Assembly (NCBI RefSeq): GCF_005844085.1
Contig: NZ_VCDI01000001.1
Location: 682,001 to 746,000, forward strand
Reading direction: 5' to 3'
DNA length: 64,000 bases
Source: Lichenicoccus roseus
Lineage (GTDB): Bacteria > Pseudomonadota > Alphaproteobacteria > Acetobacterales > Acetobacteraceae
Position 1 is the stretch's first letter, and the number at the start of each line of letters is the position of its first letter. The notes beneath the pieces were generated by a model, which did not search any database, was not told the origin of the DNA, and saw only the letters and a list, made by a program, of their open reading frames with translations. Positions 50,167-58,001 of the stretch are shown piece after piece. The position numbers were made by a program, and so were the translations under genes.

Positions 50167-51594
50167 ATGACGGCGACCAGCCGCGGCGGTTTCGCTGCCC
50201 TGTTCTGGTGCCAGCTGCTTGCCGCCTTCAACGACAACGTGCTGCGCAACGCGCTGATGGTGACCGCCGTCTGGGGCGAGGGTGCCCGGCACGGCCACGG
50301 CGGGCTGCTGGTGACGCTCGCTGGCGGGTGCTTCGTGCTGCCGTCGCTGGTGCTGTCCGGTCTCGGCGGCGCGCTTGCCGACCGGCTCGACAAGGCCCTG
50401 CTGGCCGAGCGGCTGAAGCGCTGGGAACTGCCGGTGGCCGCACTTGCCGGTATCGGCTTGCTGCTGCACAGCCTGCCGTTGCTGTTCCTGGCACTGCTGG
50501 GGTTCGGCGCCGTCGCCGCCCTGTTCGCGCCCGTGAAATACGCCATCCTGCCCGAACTGCTCACCCTGCCCCGGCTGCCGCTCGGCAATGCGCTGGTCGA
50601 GGGCGCCACCTTCCTGGCAATCCTGGCCGGCGGCCTGTGCGGGACCCTGCTGATTGCGCCGCAGGATGGCAGCTTCTCAGGCGCGATGCCGGTCACCGGC
50701 GCACTGCTCACCGCCGCAGTGCTCTGCTGGCTGTCGGCACGCCTGCTTCCCGCCCTGCCCGCCGCCCAGCCGGACCTGATGCTGCCGCGCCGCCCGATAC
50801 ACAGTTCATTCGCTCTGCTGGGTCGGTTGCGGGAGCACCCGCCGCTGTGGCGTGCCAGCCTGTACGGCGCCTGGTTCTGGCTGACCGGCACGCTGGTGCT
50901 GGCGATGCTGCCGGTGGTCGTACATGACCGGCTCGGTGGCGGCACCGGGATGGCGGCCGGCGCGCTGCTGGCATTCTCGCTCGGCATCGCTGGCGGCAGC
51001 CTGCTTGCGGCACGGCTGGTCCGCCGCCATCCCGGATTGTCGCCGTGCCGGCCCGCCACCGTCGCGATGGGTCTGCTGTTGCTGGACCTCGGGCGCCGGG
51101 CCGGGGACCCGTCCCTGGCGGCGCATCCGATGGCGGCGGCAACCGCCCTGGCGGAACTGGTCCTGCTCGCCGCCGCCGCCGGTCTGTTGATCGTGCCGGC
51201 GATGACGATGCTGCAGCTCTGGTCCTCCGACCTGCAGCGGGCCCGCCATGTCGGCGGCGGCAACGTGCTCTCGGCGCTGGCGATGCTTGCCGGAACCGCC
51301 GCCGCCACAGCCGGCCAGGCGATGGGGCTGACCGCCACCGATATCCTCGGCCTGCTCGGGGTTGCCTGCCTGCCCGTCGGGCTGCTGATGTCGGCGCCGC
51401 GCGAAGAGACCCTGGTCCCCGCCTCCGGCACCGCTATATCTTCGAGCGAACATACTTCCAGGAGCCTGCCCTTTCATGAACGCGCTCACGCCCCTGGTCG
51501 CGACCGACCGGCTTTTCTTCGATCGCCCCGGCTCCCAGCTCGATCGCGAGGCGGCAGGTCGGCTGCTGGCCGGCGCCCTGGAGGGCACCGATGA
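50167..51594 (+). CDS. MFS transporter (LplT-like), C-terminus overlapping tldD
   Basis: 475 residues. FWCQLLAAFNDNVLRNALMV at the start is the helix-1 signature shared with the lysophospholipid transporter LplT and the MFS part of Aas-type proteins, and FGAVAALFAPVKYAILPELL (P-V-K-Y-G/A-I-L-P) confirms it. Membrane helices end near residue 415 (GLLGVACLPVGLLMSAP). The final 55 or so residues are arginine/proline-rich, and 119 nt of the reading frame lie inside tldD in another frame. That tail looks like read-through of a lost stop. The partner acyltransferase of the LplT-Aas pair is absent. Starts 10 nt after ctaA, so probably co-transcribed. Confidence 0.8.
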   Translation: MTATSRGGFAALFWCQLLAAFNDNVLRNALMVTAVWGEGARHGHGGLLVTLAGGCFVLPSLVLSGLGGALADRLDKALLAERLKRWELPVAALAGIGLLLHSLPLLFLALLGFGAVAALFAPVKYAILPELLTLPRLPLGNALVEGATFLAILAGGLCGTLLIAPQDGSFSGAMPVTGALLTAAVLCWLSARLLPALPAAQPDLMLPRRPIHSSFALLGRLREHPPLWRASLYGAWFWLTGTLVLAMLPVVVHDRLGGGTGMAAGALLAFSLGIAGGSLLAARLVRRHPGLSPCRPATVAMGLLLLDLGRRAGDPSLAAHPMAAATALAELVLLAAAAGLLIVPAMTMLQLWSSDLQRARHVGGGNVLSALAMLAGTAAATAGQAMGLTATDILGLLGVACLPVGLLMSAPREETLVPASGTAISSSEHTSRSLPFHERAHAPGRDRPAFLRSPRLPARSRGGRSAAGRRPGGHR

Positions 51595-52924
51595 CGGCGA
51601 GCTGTTCCTGGAATATCGCGAAAGCGAGATGATCTCGCTCGATGACGGGGTGATCCGTTCGGCGAGCTTCGACACCTCGACCGGTTTCGGCCTGCGCGCC
51701 GTGCTGGGCGACGAGAGCGCGTACGCGCATTCCGACGAGCTGAGCGAAAGCGCCCTCGCCCGCGCAAGCGCCACCGTGCGCATGGTCCGCGCCGGCCGCA
51801 GCGGCACCGCCGCCGACACCCCCCGCGCCACCAACGCCCGGCTCTATTCGGACGCCAATCCGCTGCACGAGGCGCAGTTCTCCGAGCGTGCCGCCCTGCT
51901 CTCGGCGATCGACGCCTATGCACGCGGCAAGGATAGCCGCGTCGTGCAGGTCTCGGCGTCGCTCGCCGCGGAATGGCAGGCGGTGCAGATCATGCGCGCC
52001 GACGGTCATCGGGTCGCCGACCTGCGGCCCCTGGTGCGGCTCAATGTCAGCGTCGTGGTCGAGAAGGATGGCAGGCGCGAGGCTGGCAGCTACGGGCTCG
52101 GCGGGCGTTTCGCCTACTCGCAGATCCTGAACGAGACCTCCTGGAAGCACGCCGTCGACGAGGCCTTCCGGGGCGCCCTCGTCAATCTCGACAGCCGCCC
52201 GGCGCCGGCCGGCGAGATGGAAGTGGTGCTCGGCAATGGCTGGCCCGGCATCCTGCTGCACGAGGCGGTCGGGCACGGGCTGGAAGGCGACTTCAACCGC
52301 AAGGGCAGCTCCGCCTTCTCCGGCCTGGTCGGCAAGCGGGTGGCCTCGCCGGGCGTGACGGTTGTCGATGATGGCACCATCGAAGGCAGGCGCGGCAGCC
52401 TCACCGTCGATGACGAGGGTACGCCGACCAGCCGCACGGTGATGATCGAGGACGGCATCCTAACCGGCTTCATCCAGGACCGCATGAACGCGCGCCTGAT
52501 GGGCGTCCCTGCCACCGGCAACGGTCGCCGCCAGTCGTATGCGCATTCACCGATGCCGAGGATGACCAACACCGTCATGCTGGCCGGCTCGCACAGCCCC
52601 GACGAGATGATCCGCTCGGTGAAGCGCGGCCTGTATGCGGTGAATTTCGGCGGCGGCTCGGTCGACATCACCTCCGGCAAGTTCGTGTTCTCGGCCAGCG
52701 AGGCCTACATGATCGAGGACGGACGCGTCACCGCCCCGGTACGCGGCGCCACGCTGATCGGCAACGGTCCGGACGCGATGACCAAGGTCAGCATGATCGG
52801 CAACGACCTCGCACTCGATCCCGGCATCGGCACCTGCGGCAAGAACGGCCAGGGCGTGCCGGTTGGCGTGGGCCAGCCGACCCTGAAGATGACCGGGCTG
52901 ACGGTGGGAGGAACCGCGGGCTAG
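51476..52924 (+). CDS. tldD: Metalloprotease TldD
   Basis: 482 residues, of the TldD/PmbA family; with TldE it forms a heterodimeric zinc protease (microcin B17 maturation, CcdA degradation). The zinc-binding HEAVGHGLEGD is intact. GGRFAYSQILNE, SSAFSGLVGKRVASPGVTVVDDGTIEGRRGSLTVDDEGTPT and CGKNGQGVPVGVGQPTLKMTGLTVGG are the conserved domains. pmbA/tldE is not in the window. AGGAG lies 11 nt before the ATG. The gene begins inside the upstream MFS frame. Confidence 0.95.
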   Translation: MNALTPLVATDRLFFDRPGSQLDREAAGRLLAGALEGTDDGELFLEYRESEMISLDDGVIRSASFDTSTGFGLRAVLGDESAYAHSDELSESALARASATVRMVRAGRSGTAADTPRATNARLYSDANPLHEAQFSERAALLSAIDAYARGKDSRVVQVSASLAAEWQAVQIMRADGHRVADLRPLVRLNVSVVVEKDGRREAGSYGLGGRFAYSQILNETSWKHAVDEAFRGALVNLDSRPAPAGEMEVVLGNGWPGILLHEAVGHGLEGDFNRKGSSAFSGLVGKRVASPGVTVVDDGTIEGRRGSLTVDDEGTPTSRTVMIEDGILTGFIQDRMNARLMGVPATGNGRRQSYAHSPMPRMTNTVMLAGSHSPDEMIRSVKRGLYAVNFGGGSVDITSGKFVFSASEAYMIEDGRVTAPVRGATLIGNGPDAMTKVSMIGNDLALDPGIGTCGKNGQGVPVGVGQPTLKMTGLTVGGTAG

Positions 52925-52993
52925 CGCCACGCAGGCCTGACCTCACGCACGCGAAACTTCCGCAAATCGGGGTAGCGGCTTATTAACGGCTTC

Positions 52994-54250
52994 ATGCCTC
53001 GTGCCGCCCTTCCCATGGCCTCGTCCGCTGCCAGCGGCCGGAGTCTCAGTCTCGGCCAGATGCCGCTCTGGATGATTCTGCTGCTCGGGGCGCTGAGTGC
53101 GGTCGGGCCGCTCTCGACCGACATGTATCTGCCCGCCTTCCCGACCCTGGACGCCGCTTTCGGACGCGGCGCCGGCTCGGCGCAGATCACCCTGGGAGCC
53201 TGGTTCGCCGGGCTCGCCGTGGGGCAGTTTACCCAGGGGCCGTTCTCGGACCGCTTCGGCCGCCGCCTGCCGCTGCTGGTCGGCATGAGCATATTCACCT
53301 TGGGCTCTGCCGGCTGCGCGCTGTCTCATGACTTGTGGAGCTTCACCGCCTTTCGCTTCATTGCCGCCCTCGGCGGGTCCTCCGGCATGGTGATCCCGCG
53401 CGCGGTGGTGCGCGACGTCGCCACCGGGCCGCAGGGCGCCCGCATCATGTCGCAGCTGATGCTGGTGCTCGGCGTGGTGCCGATCCTGGCGCCGACCCTG
53501 GGCGGGCTGGTGCTGAGCATCGCTTCCTGGCGCTGGATCTTCTGGATCGCCACCGCCTACGGGGTCGTCAGCATCACGGCCGTCGCCACCTGCCTGCCAG
53601 ACACGCTGCCGGTCGAGCAGCGGCTCAGGCTGCCGGCGATCGAGGTGCTGCAGCGCTATGTCAACATCGTCCGCGACCGCTCCTTCCTGTCCAACACCTG
53701 CATCTGTGGCTTCGCGACCTTCACCATCTTCGCCTACCTGTCCGGTGCGCCGGTCGCCTTCGAGCGAATTCTGCATTTTTCGCCAGCCGGGTTCGGCGTC
53801 ATGTTCGGGATAAACGCCGCCTGCTACATCCTGTGCACGCAGATCAACGCGCATATCGTGCATCGCGTCGGTGTCGGCGCGTTGCTGGACTTCGGCATCT
53901 GGCTGCTGACCGGAGCCGCCCTCGTGTTCCTGGTGCTGGTGCTGACCGGTGTCGCCGGCGCGGGCCAGCCGGTCGCATTCGTTTCGGTTCCGATCGCGGT
54001 GCTGTTGGCCTCGATGGGGTTCATCACGCCGAACGCAGCAATGTTCGCGCTGGCAAGCCATGCGCGGCATGCCGGCAGCGCTTCGGCGTTGCTCGGCACG
54101 CTGCAATTTAGCCTGGGCTCGCTGAGCGGCATCGCGATGGGCATCCTGGCGACGAACAGCCTGCTGCCGATGGCGGCAGTGGTCTGCTGCGGCGCCTTGG
54201 GCATCACCCTCGCCAACCTCGGCCGCAAACGGCTACCGGCCTCGACCTAG
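52994..54250 (+). CDS. Bcr/CflA-family multidrug efflux MFS transporter (copy 2)
   Basis: 418 residues, 12 helices, same family as the exporter at 46.8 kb: GALSAVGPLSTDMYLPAFPTLDAAF, GQFTQGPFSDRFGRRLPLLVG, IPRAVVRDVATGPQGARIMSQLMLVLGVVPILAPTLGGLVLSIASW, and late GSASALLGTLQFSLGSLSGIAMG. The alignment to copy 1 is collinear throughout, so this is a local paralogue pair about 5 kb apart in opposite orientation. Substrate unknown. It is the last intact gene before the decayed region. Confidence 0.9.
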   Translation: MPRAALPMASSAASGRSLSLGQMPLWMILLLGALSAVGPLSTDMYLPAFPTLDAAFGRGAGSAQITLGAWFAGLAVGQFTQGPFSDRFGRRLPLLVGMSIFTLGSAGCALSHDLWSFTAFRFIAALGGSSGMVIPRAVVRDVATGPQGARIMSQLMLVLGVVPILAPTLGGLVLSIASWRWIFWIATAYGVVSITAVATCLPDTLPVEQRLRLPAIEVLQRYVNIVRDRSFLSNTCICGFATFTIFAYLSGAPVAFERILHFSPAGFGVMFGINAACYILCTQINAHIVHRVGVGALLDFGIWLLTGAALVFLVLVLTGVAGAGQPVAFVSVPIAVLLASMGFITPNAAMFALASHARHAGSASALLGTLQFSLGSLSGIAMGILATNSLLPMAAVVCCGALGITLANLGRKRLPAST

Positions 54251-54566
54251 TTTACGCCTTCGCCGGTTGCCGACTGGATGCTCCCGGCATCGCCTGCCCT
54301 GTCGATCGGGGTCATGATCGCATCACCATATCCCGGCGTGTCGCCCTTGCTCGGCCAGCACGGTCCACGCGGGGAGTTCTTGCGGCGCCGTTCGCGGTGT
54401 CCGGCATGTTACTCCTGCCTAAGGCATACGGAACCGGTTCGTCCCTTGTAGCGATTGTCCACGACCCCAGGCGTCACCCGCGACTGCGGAACTGCAGGCA
54501 ACCATGCCAGCCTGCGGCCTTGACCAACACGTGCTGCGTCATGGCATCCTTGATGCGAGCGAGGGA
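54251..54566. other. Gene-free stretch, nothing recognised
   Basis: 316 nt between the Bcr/CflA gene and the chemoreceptor remnant. Short frames on both strands show no family resemblance, and no repeat, promoter or RNA gene is apparent. It is probably further debris of the decayed region. Confidence 0.4.
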
Positions 54567-55235
54567 TTACTTGTCCGTGTCGGACTGGATGCTGTACATT
54601 CCATCCGGCGCCACGCTTACGACCCTTGCCCGGATTGGCCCGGCATCTTTTGCAAACTCGATGGTCAGGTCCGCGCTCAGCTGAATGTCCAGGCTGCTCT
54701 GGATCATGGCGCCCCCTTCGAAAGGTCGTCGACCGGAACCGTGACAGCCACCTGCTCGGGTAGCTTCAGAACCGCAGTGACGTTCCTGAGCTGGAACCGC
54801 TCGAACCGTCGACGCTCGCGGGCGTCCAGTTTTATGGCTGTCAGGAACCGGCTGATCCCTCGAACAATGTCGCAGTCCCGGTTCCGATACCGCCTGACCC
54901 CGTCAGCACGATCCGACTGGCCGACGTCGCATGATCAGCGACCAGAACGACCTGTCCCGTGGCGCGTGCCGATCGTGCCATAGCGCCCGACACCCCCTGT
55001 CTGGAGCGGGCAATCTCATGGGTAGTGACGCTCTGCTCCTTTATGGCAGTTGCCATGGAGGTCGTGTTGGAAGCCATTTGATCGGGAACGCAATCGAGCG
55101 GTTCAGAAAGAAGCCCTCCAGGATCGAGACCAGGGAGGCGATGATACCGAAGCCGAACATACAGACCCGACCGGTCGCATAGGCGGCCGCTCCAATTGTT
55201 CTGTCGAGGTCCAAGAGTCTGATGTTGCATGCCAG
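54567..55235 (-). pseudogene. Decayed methyl-accepting chemotaxis protein with C-terminal PilZ domain
   Basis: Four recognisable pieces lie in order on the minus strand in different frames. (1) A membrane helix and HAMP entrance, GFGIIASLVSILEGFFLNRS followed by IAFPI (about 55200-55080). (2) The chemoreceptor post-tip coil SMATAIKEQSVTTHEIARSR (about 55055). (3) A linker frame RGISRFLTAIKLDARERRRF leading into the PilZ start LPEQVAVTVPVDDLSKGA. (4) The rest of PilZ, SADLTIEFAKDAGPIRARVV then SVAPDGMYSIQSD and a stop at 54567. The HAMP and methylation-helix region, some 200 residues, is deleted and at least two frameshifts separate the pieces. Intact relatives end in a c-di-GMP-binding PilZ domain. 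Confidence 0.7.
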
Positions 55236-55614
55236 ATCCTCTGCTAGATGGCGCTGGACAGCGTCGCCAACGGAGTTGAGCACGCCGCTAGGCGACCGCG
55301 TCGACGGGGCGGTGCAGGTAGGCGGGGTCAATGTCTTGCCGATCCATGTCGCGGCCGTCTTGCTCAGCCACCCCGGGGTCGCTGCCGCAACCGTGCGGCT
55401 GATGCGCCCCTCCGAGGGCATCAGGCTCAAGGCGTTCGTCGTAGCCGAGGATCCCTTCGGAAATCAGGTAGTCCTGCGTGCCGAACTCGAGGCACTCGCG
55501 GCCGTCGAGCTTGCAATCGCCGAGCAGCCGCGGGCCTCCACCTTCGGCCCGGTGCTGCCCGCAGGGGACATGGGCAAGGCGACGGACTGGCAGATCACGC
55601 AGGTTGTGGACTAG
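55222..55614 (+). pseudogene. C-terminal fragment of a 4-coumarate-CoA-ligase-like enzyme
   Basis: From about residue 23 (55288) the frame reads LGDRVDGAVQVGGVNVLPIH, then LLSHPGVAAATVRLMRPSEG, RLKAFVV and, near the end, FGPVLPAGDMGKATDWQ. This is the small C-terminal domain of an AMP-forming acyl-CoA synthetase, with the hinge Asp-Arg and the catalytic lysine region (G-K-A). The large adenylating domain is absent and the first 22 residues are junk, so the gene lost about 300 residues upstream. The sequence is most like p-coumaroyl-CoA ligases beside tyrosine ammonia-lyases; the MIO lyase begins 97 nt downstream on the same strand. Confidence 0.65.
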
Positions 55615-55710
55615 CCTGCAGACAGCAGGCCAGCTCGAATTCGGGCATCTGGCACTCTGCCAGATCTGTAGAGTGCTGAGGACATCGGAAACGACAAGTG
55701 CGGGGATGCT

Positions 55711-57339
55711 GTGAGACAGGTCGCCAACCCGAACGAAAGCCAGGCAGCGGACGCGGAGCCCATCGTACTCGGTCTCGATCGGCTCACCGTCCAGCAGGTC
55801 GCCTCTTACGCTGACCGGCGAGGCCATGTGCCGGTCGAGATGCCGCCCGAAGTACGCCTGCGCATCAACCAGTCCAACCAGCTCAAGCATCATCTGATCG
55901 CCACGAAGCAGCCGATCTACGGCGTGACGACCGGCTTCGGTGACAGCGCCGCGCGCCAGATCAGCCCTGCGAGAGCGGCGGCGATGCAGGCGAATCTCAT
56001 CCTGTATCATCTGAACGGCAGTGGCGCCGAAGCCGATGCAAGGACGGTGCGCGCCACGATGCTGATCAGGGCGAACTGTCTCGCGCGTGGCTATTCCGGC
56101 ATCCGGCTCGAGGTGATCCGGTTGCTCGTCGATTGCATGCAGGCGGACATCCTGCCGGTAATCCCGGAGCGTGGATCGGTCGGGGCCAGCGGTGATCTCG
56201 TTCCGCTATGTTACATGGCAGGCATGCTGACGGGTATCGGCGAGGTAGACTGGAATGGCGGAAGGGTGGGCACGCGGCAGGCCCTTTCGGCCTGCGGTCT
56301 GGAGCCGGTCGTGCTGGAAGCAAAGGAGGCCCTGGCGCTGATCAACGGCACCTCGTTCATGAGCGCCTATGCGGCTCTGGCTGTCGCGGCGGCTCATCGG
56401 CTGGCCTTGATCGGCGACCTATGCACGGCACTTTGTGTCGAGGCCATGGCTGGCAACGTCGGCGCCTTCGACGCGATCATCCACCTCCAGAAGCCGCATC
56501 CAGGCCAGGTCGAGAGCGCCAGGCGAGTGCGCCGCCTGCTTGATGGATCGACCAGCGTCGTTACCGCAACGCAGCTTGCGGAAGCAGGCCCCGTCCTTGG
56601 TGAGCGTGGCTTCGTGGAGCTTCCCCGGCAGGTCCAGGATCGCTACTCCATACGCTGCGCGCCACATGTGCTGGGTGTCCTCCACGATACGCTGGCATGG
56701 GTTGATCGCTGGATCGAGACCGAGATGAACTCGACCAACGACAATCCATTGTTCGATCCGGCGTCGGGGACAGTCCTGAGTGGGGGGAATTTCTATGGCG
56801 GCCACGTCGGGCAGGCGATGGATGCCCTGAAGATCGCGCTGGCCAGCGTCGGCGATCTGCTGGATCGACAAGTTGCCCTGGCAGTCGACGAGAAATTCAA
56901 CAACGGCCTGACCGCAAACCTCATTCCACGCCTTGATGATGAAGACCAGGAAGCCGGTTTGCATCACGGGTACAAGGGCATGCAGATCGCTTGCTCCGCA
57001 CTTGCCGCGGAAGCCTTGAAGACGAGCCTGCCCGCAACAGTCTTCTCCCGGTCTACGGAGTCTCACAACCAGGACAAAGTGAGCATGGGAACGATTGCCG
57101 CGCGGGATGCACGTTCGGTTGTAGAACTGGTCCGGAACATCTGTGCGATCCATCTCCTGGTTTCATGTCAGGCCATAGACCTACGTGGTGCGGAGCGCCT
57201 CGGGGCGGCCACACGGTCAGCCTACGGACTGATCAGGAAGCTCGCCCCCTTTCTCGATCACGACCGACGTCTCGACCACGACGTTACTGCGGTTCTCAAG
57301 CTGATGGACTCCGGAGAGCTCGACCGCATCGCAGCTTAG
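55711..57339 (+). CDS. MIO-type aromatic amino-acid ammonia-lyase/aminomutase (HAL/PAL/TAL family)
   Basis: 542 residues, apparently intact. Catalytic Tyr70 in IYGVTTGFGDSA; A159-S160-G161 in RGSVGASGDLVPL forms the MIO electrophile; EAKEALALINGTSFM, RRLLDGSTSVV, QDRYSIRCAPHVLG and STNDNPLFDPASG are family blocks. The selectivity loop reads L98-Y99-H100 (NLILYHLNGSG), unlike His-Phe of Rhodobacter TAL or Phe-Leu of PAL, so substrate is open: tyrosine, phenylalanine or histidine. No hut genes adjoin, arguing against histidine utilisation; the neighbouring ligase stump suggests hydroxycinnamate. GTG start at 55711 with GGGGA upstream. Codon use is less GC-biased than in neighbours. Confidence 0.85.
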   Translation: MRQVANPNESQAADAEPIVLGLDRLTVQQVASYADRRGHVPVEMPPEVRLRINQSNQLKHHLIATKQPIYGVTTGFGDSAARQISPARAAAMQANLILYHLNGSGAEADARTVRATMLIRANCLARGYSGIRLEVIRLLVDCMQADILPVIPERGSVGASGDLVPLCYMAGMLTGIGEVDWNGGRVGTRQALSACGLEPVVLEAKEALALINGTSFMSAYAALAVAAAHRLALIGDLCTALCVEAMAGNVGAFDAIIHLQKPHPGQVESARRVRRLLDGSTSVVTATQLAEAGPVLGERGFVELPRQVQDRYSIRCAPHVLGVLHDTLAWVDRWIETEMNSTNDNPLFDPASGTVLSGGNFYGGHVGQAMDALKIALASVGDLLDRQVALAVDEKFNNGLTANLIPRLDDEDQEAGLHHGYKGMQIACSALAAEALKTSLPATVFSRSTESHNQDKVSMGTIAARDARSVVELVRNICAIHLLVSCQAIDLRGAERLGAATRSAYGLIRKLAPFLDHDRRLDHDVTAVLKLMDSGELDRIAA

Positions 57340-58001
57340 CCAGGCGCGCGGTGGAAATGAGATTGCCGGTGTGTCCACAGCCGGATCCCGGGGGGCGCCA
57401 CAGAAATCCCCAGCATCAGGTCGCACGCGCAACGGTTTGGTCCCGCCGGTCGATTGCGTTGGGCACGGTCGGCCCAGGCCGCCTCGACCTGCTTTTCGTC
57501 TTGGGCCATGCGGTCACCAGACGTCCGACCGACCGCACTCGTTGCGGCGTCACCAGCACCCGCGCCTGCATCCAGACCATCGCCGCCGGCCATCCGGATG
57601 CGTTCTGGCCGTCACTTCCGGGGACGCCGGCAAAGCCGGGACTTCGGTCTACGGATCGGGCGCCGATCCCGCGTGGGAGCCATCCCGACCCCGACGCTCC
57701 AAAATCTCCAAGGAAGCATGACCTCGATCATGACCGGATGCGGATCCAGCCGGACCGAAGCTCGTCCGGCACTGGCTCCGCCAATGCCTCGCCGCGAATT
57801 GGCCTGGCGCTCATTGTTGAACGCAGCAGGACGTCCGAGTTGTCGCTCCTGCGGGATCGCTTTCGACCGAAGCCTGTCCCGGTCGGGACGGTGGATCGAA
57901 CCCGGACCATCCTGTCCCGATGCCGCCTTCGTTTGTGGCCGCTGGCATGACGGGGCAAGGTGCGGCGCATAGCTCAACAGACGGAAAGCCGTTACTTCAG
58001 G
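57340..58001. other. Gene-free stretch between the lyase and an MFS gene
   Basis: 662 nt. All six frames contain only low-complexity arginine/proline-rich or interrupted translations with no family I recognise. No transposase motif, tRNA or clear repeat is visible. Together with 54.25-55.6 kb it gives the lyase flanks of decayed DNA. Confidence 0.5.

Noticed and set aside
55711-57339. Histidine ammonia-lyase (HutH) of histidine utilisation
   Set aside because: No hutU, hutI or hutG neighbours, and the adjacent gene fragment is a coumarate-CoA-ligase type; the selectivity loop is not the standard HAL Ser-His.
57340-58001. A degraded transposase or IS end
   Set aside because: No DDE motif, terminal inverted repeats or target duplication could be found by eye; left as unrecognised DNA.
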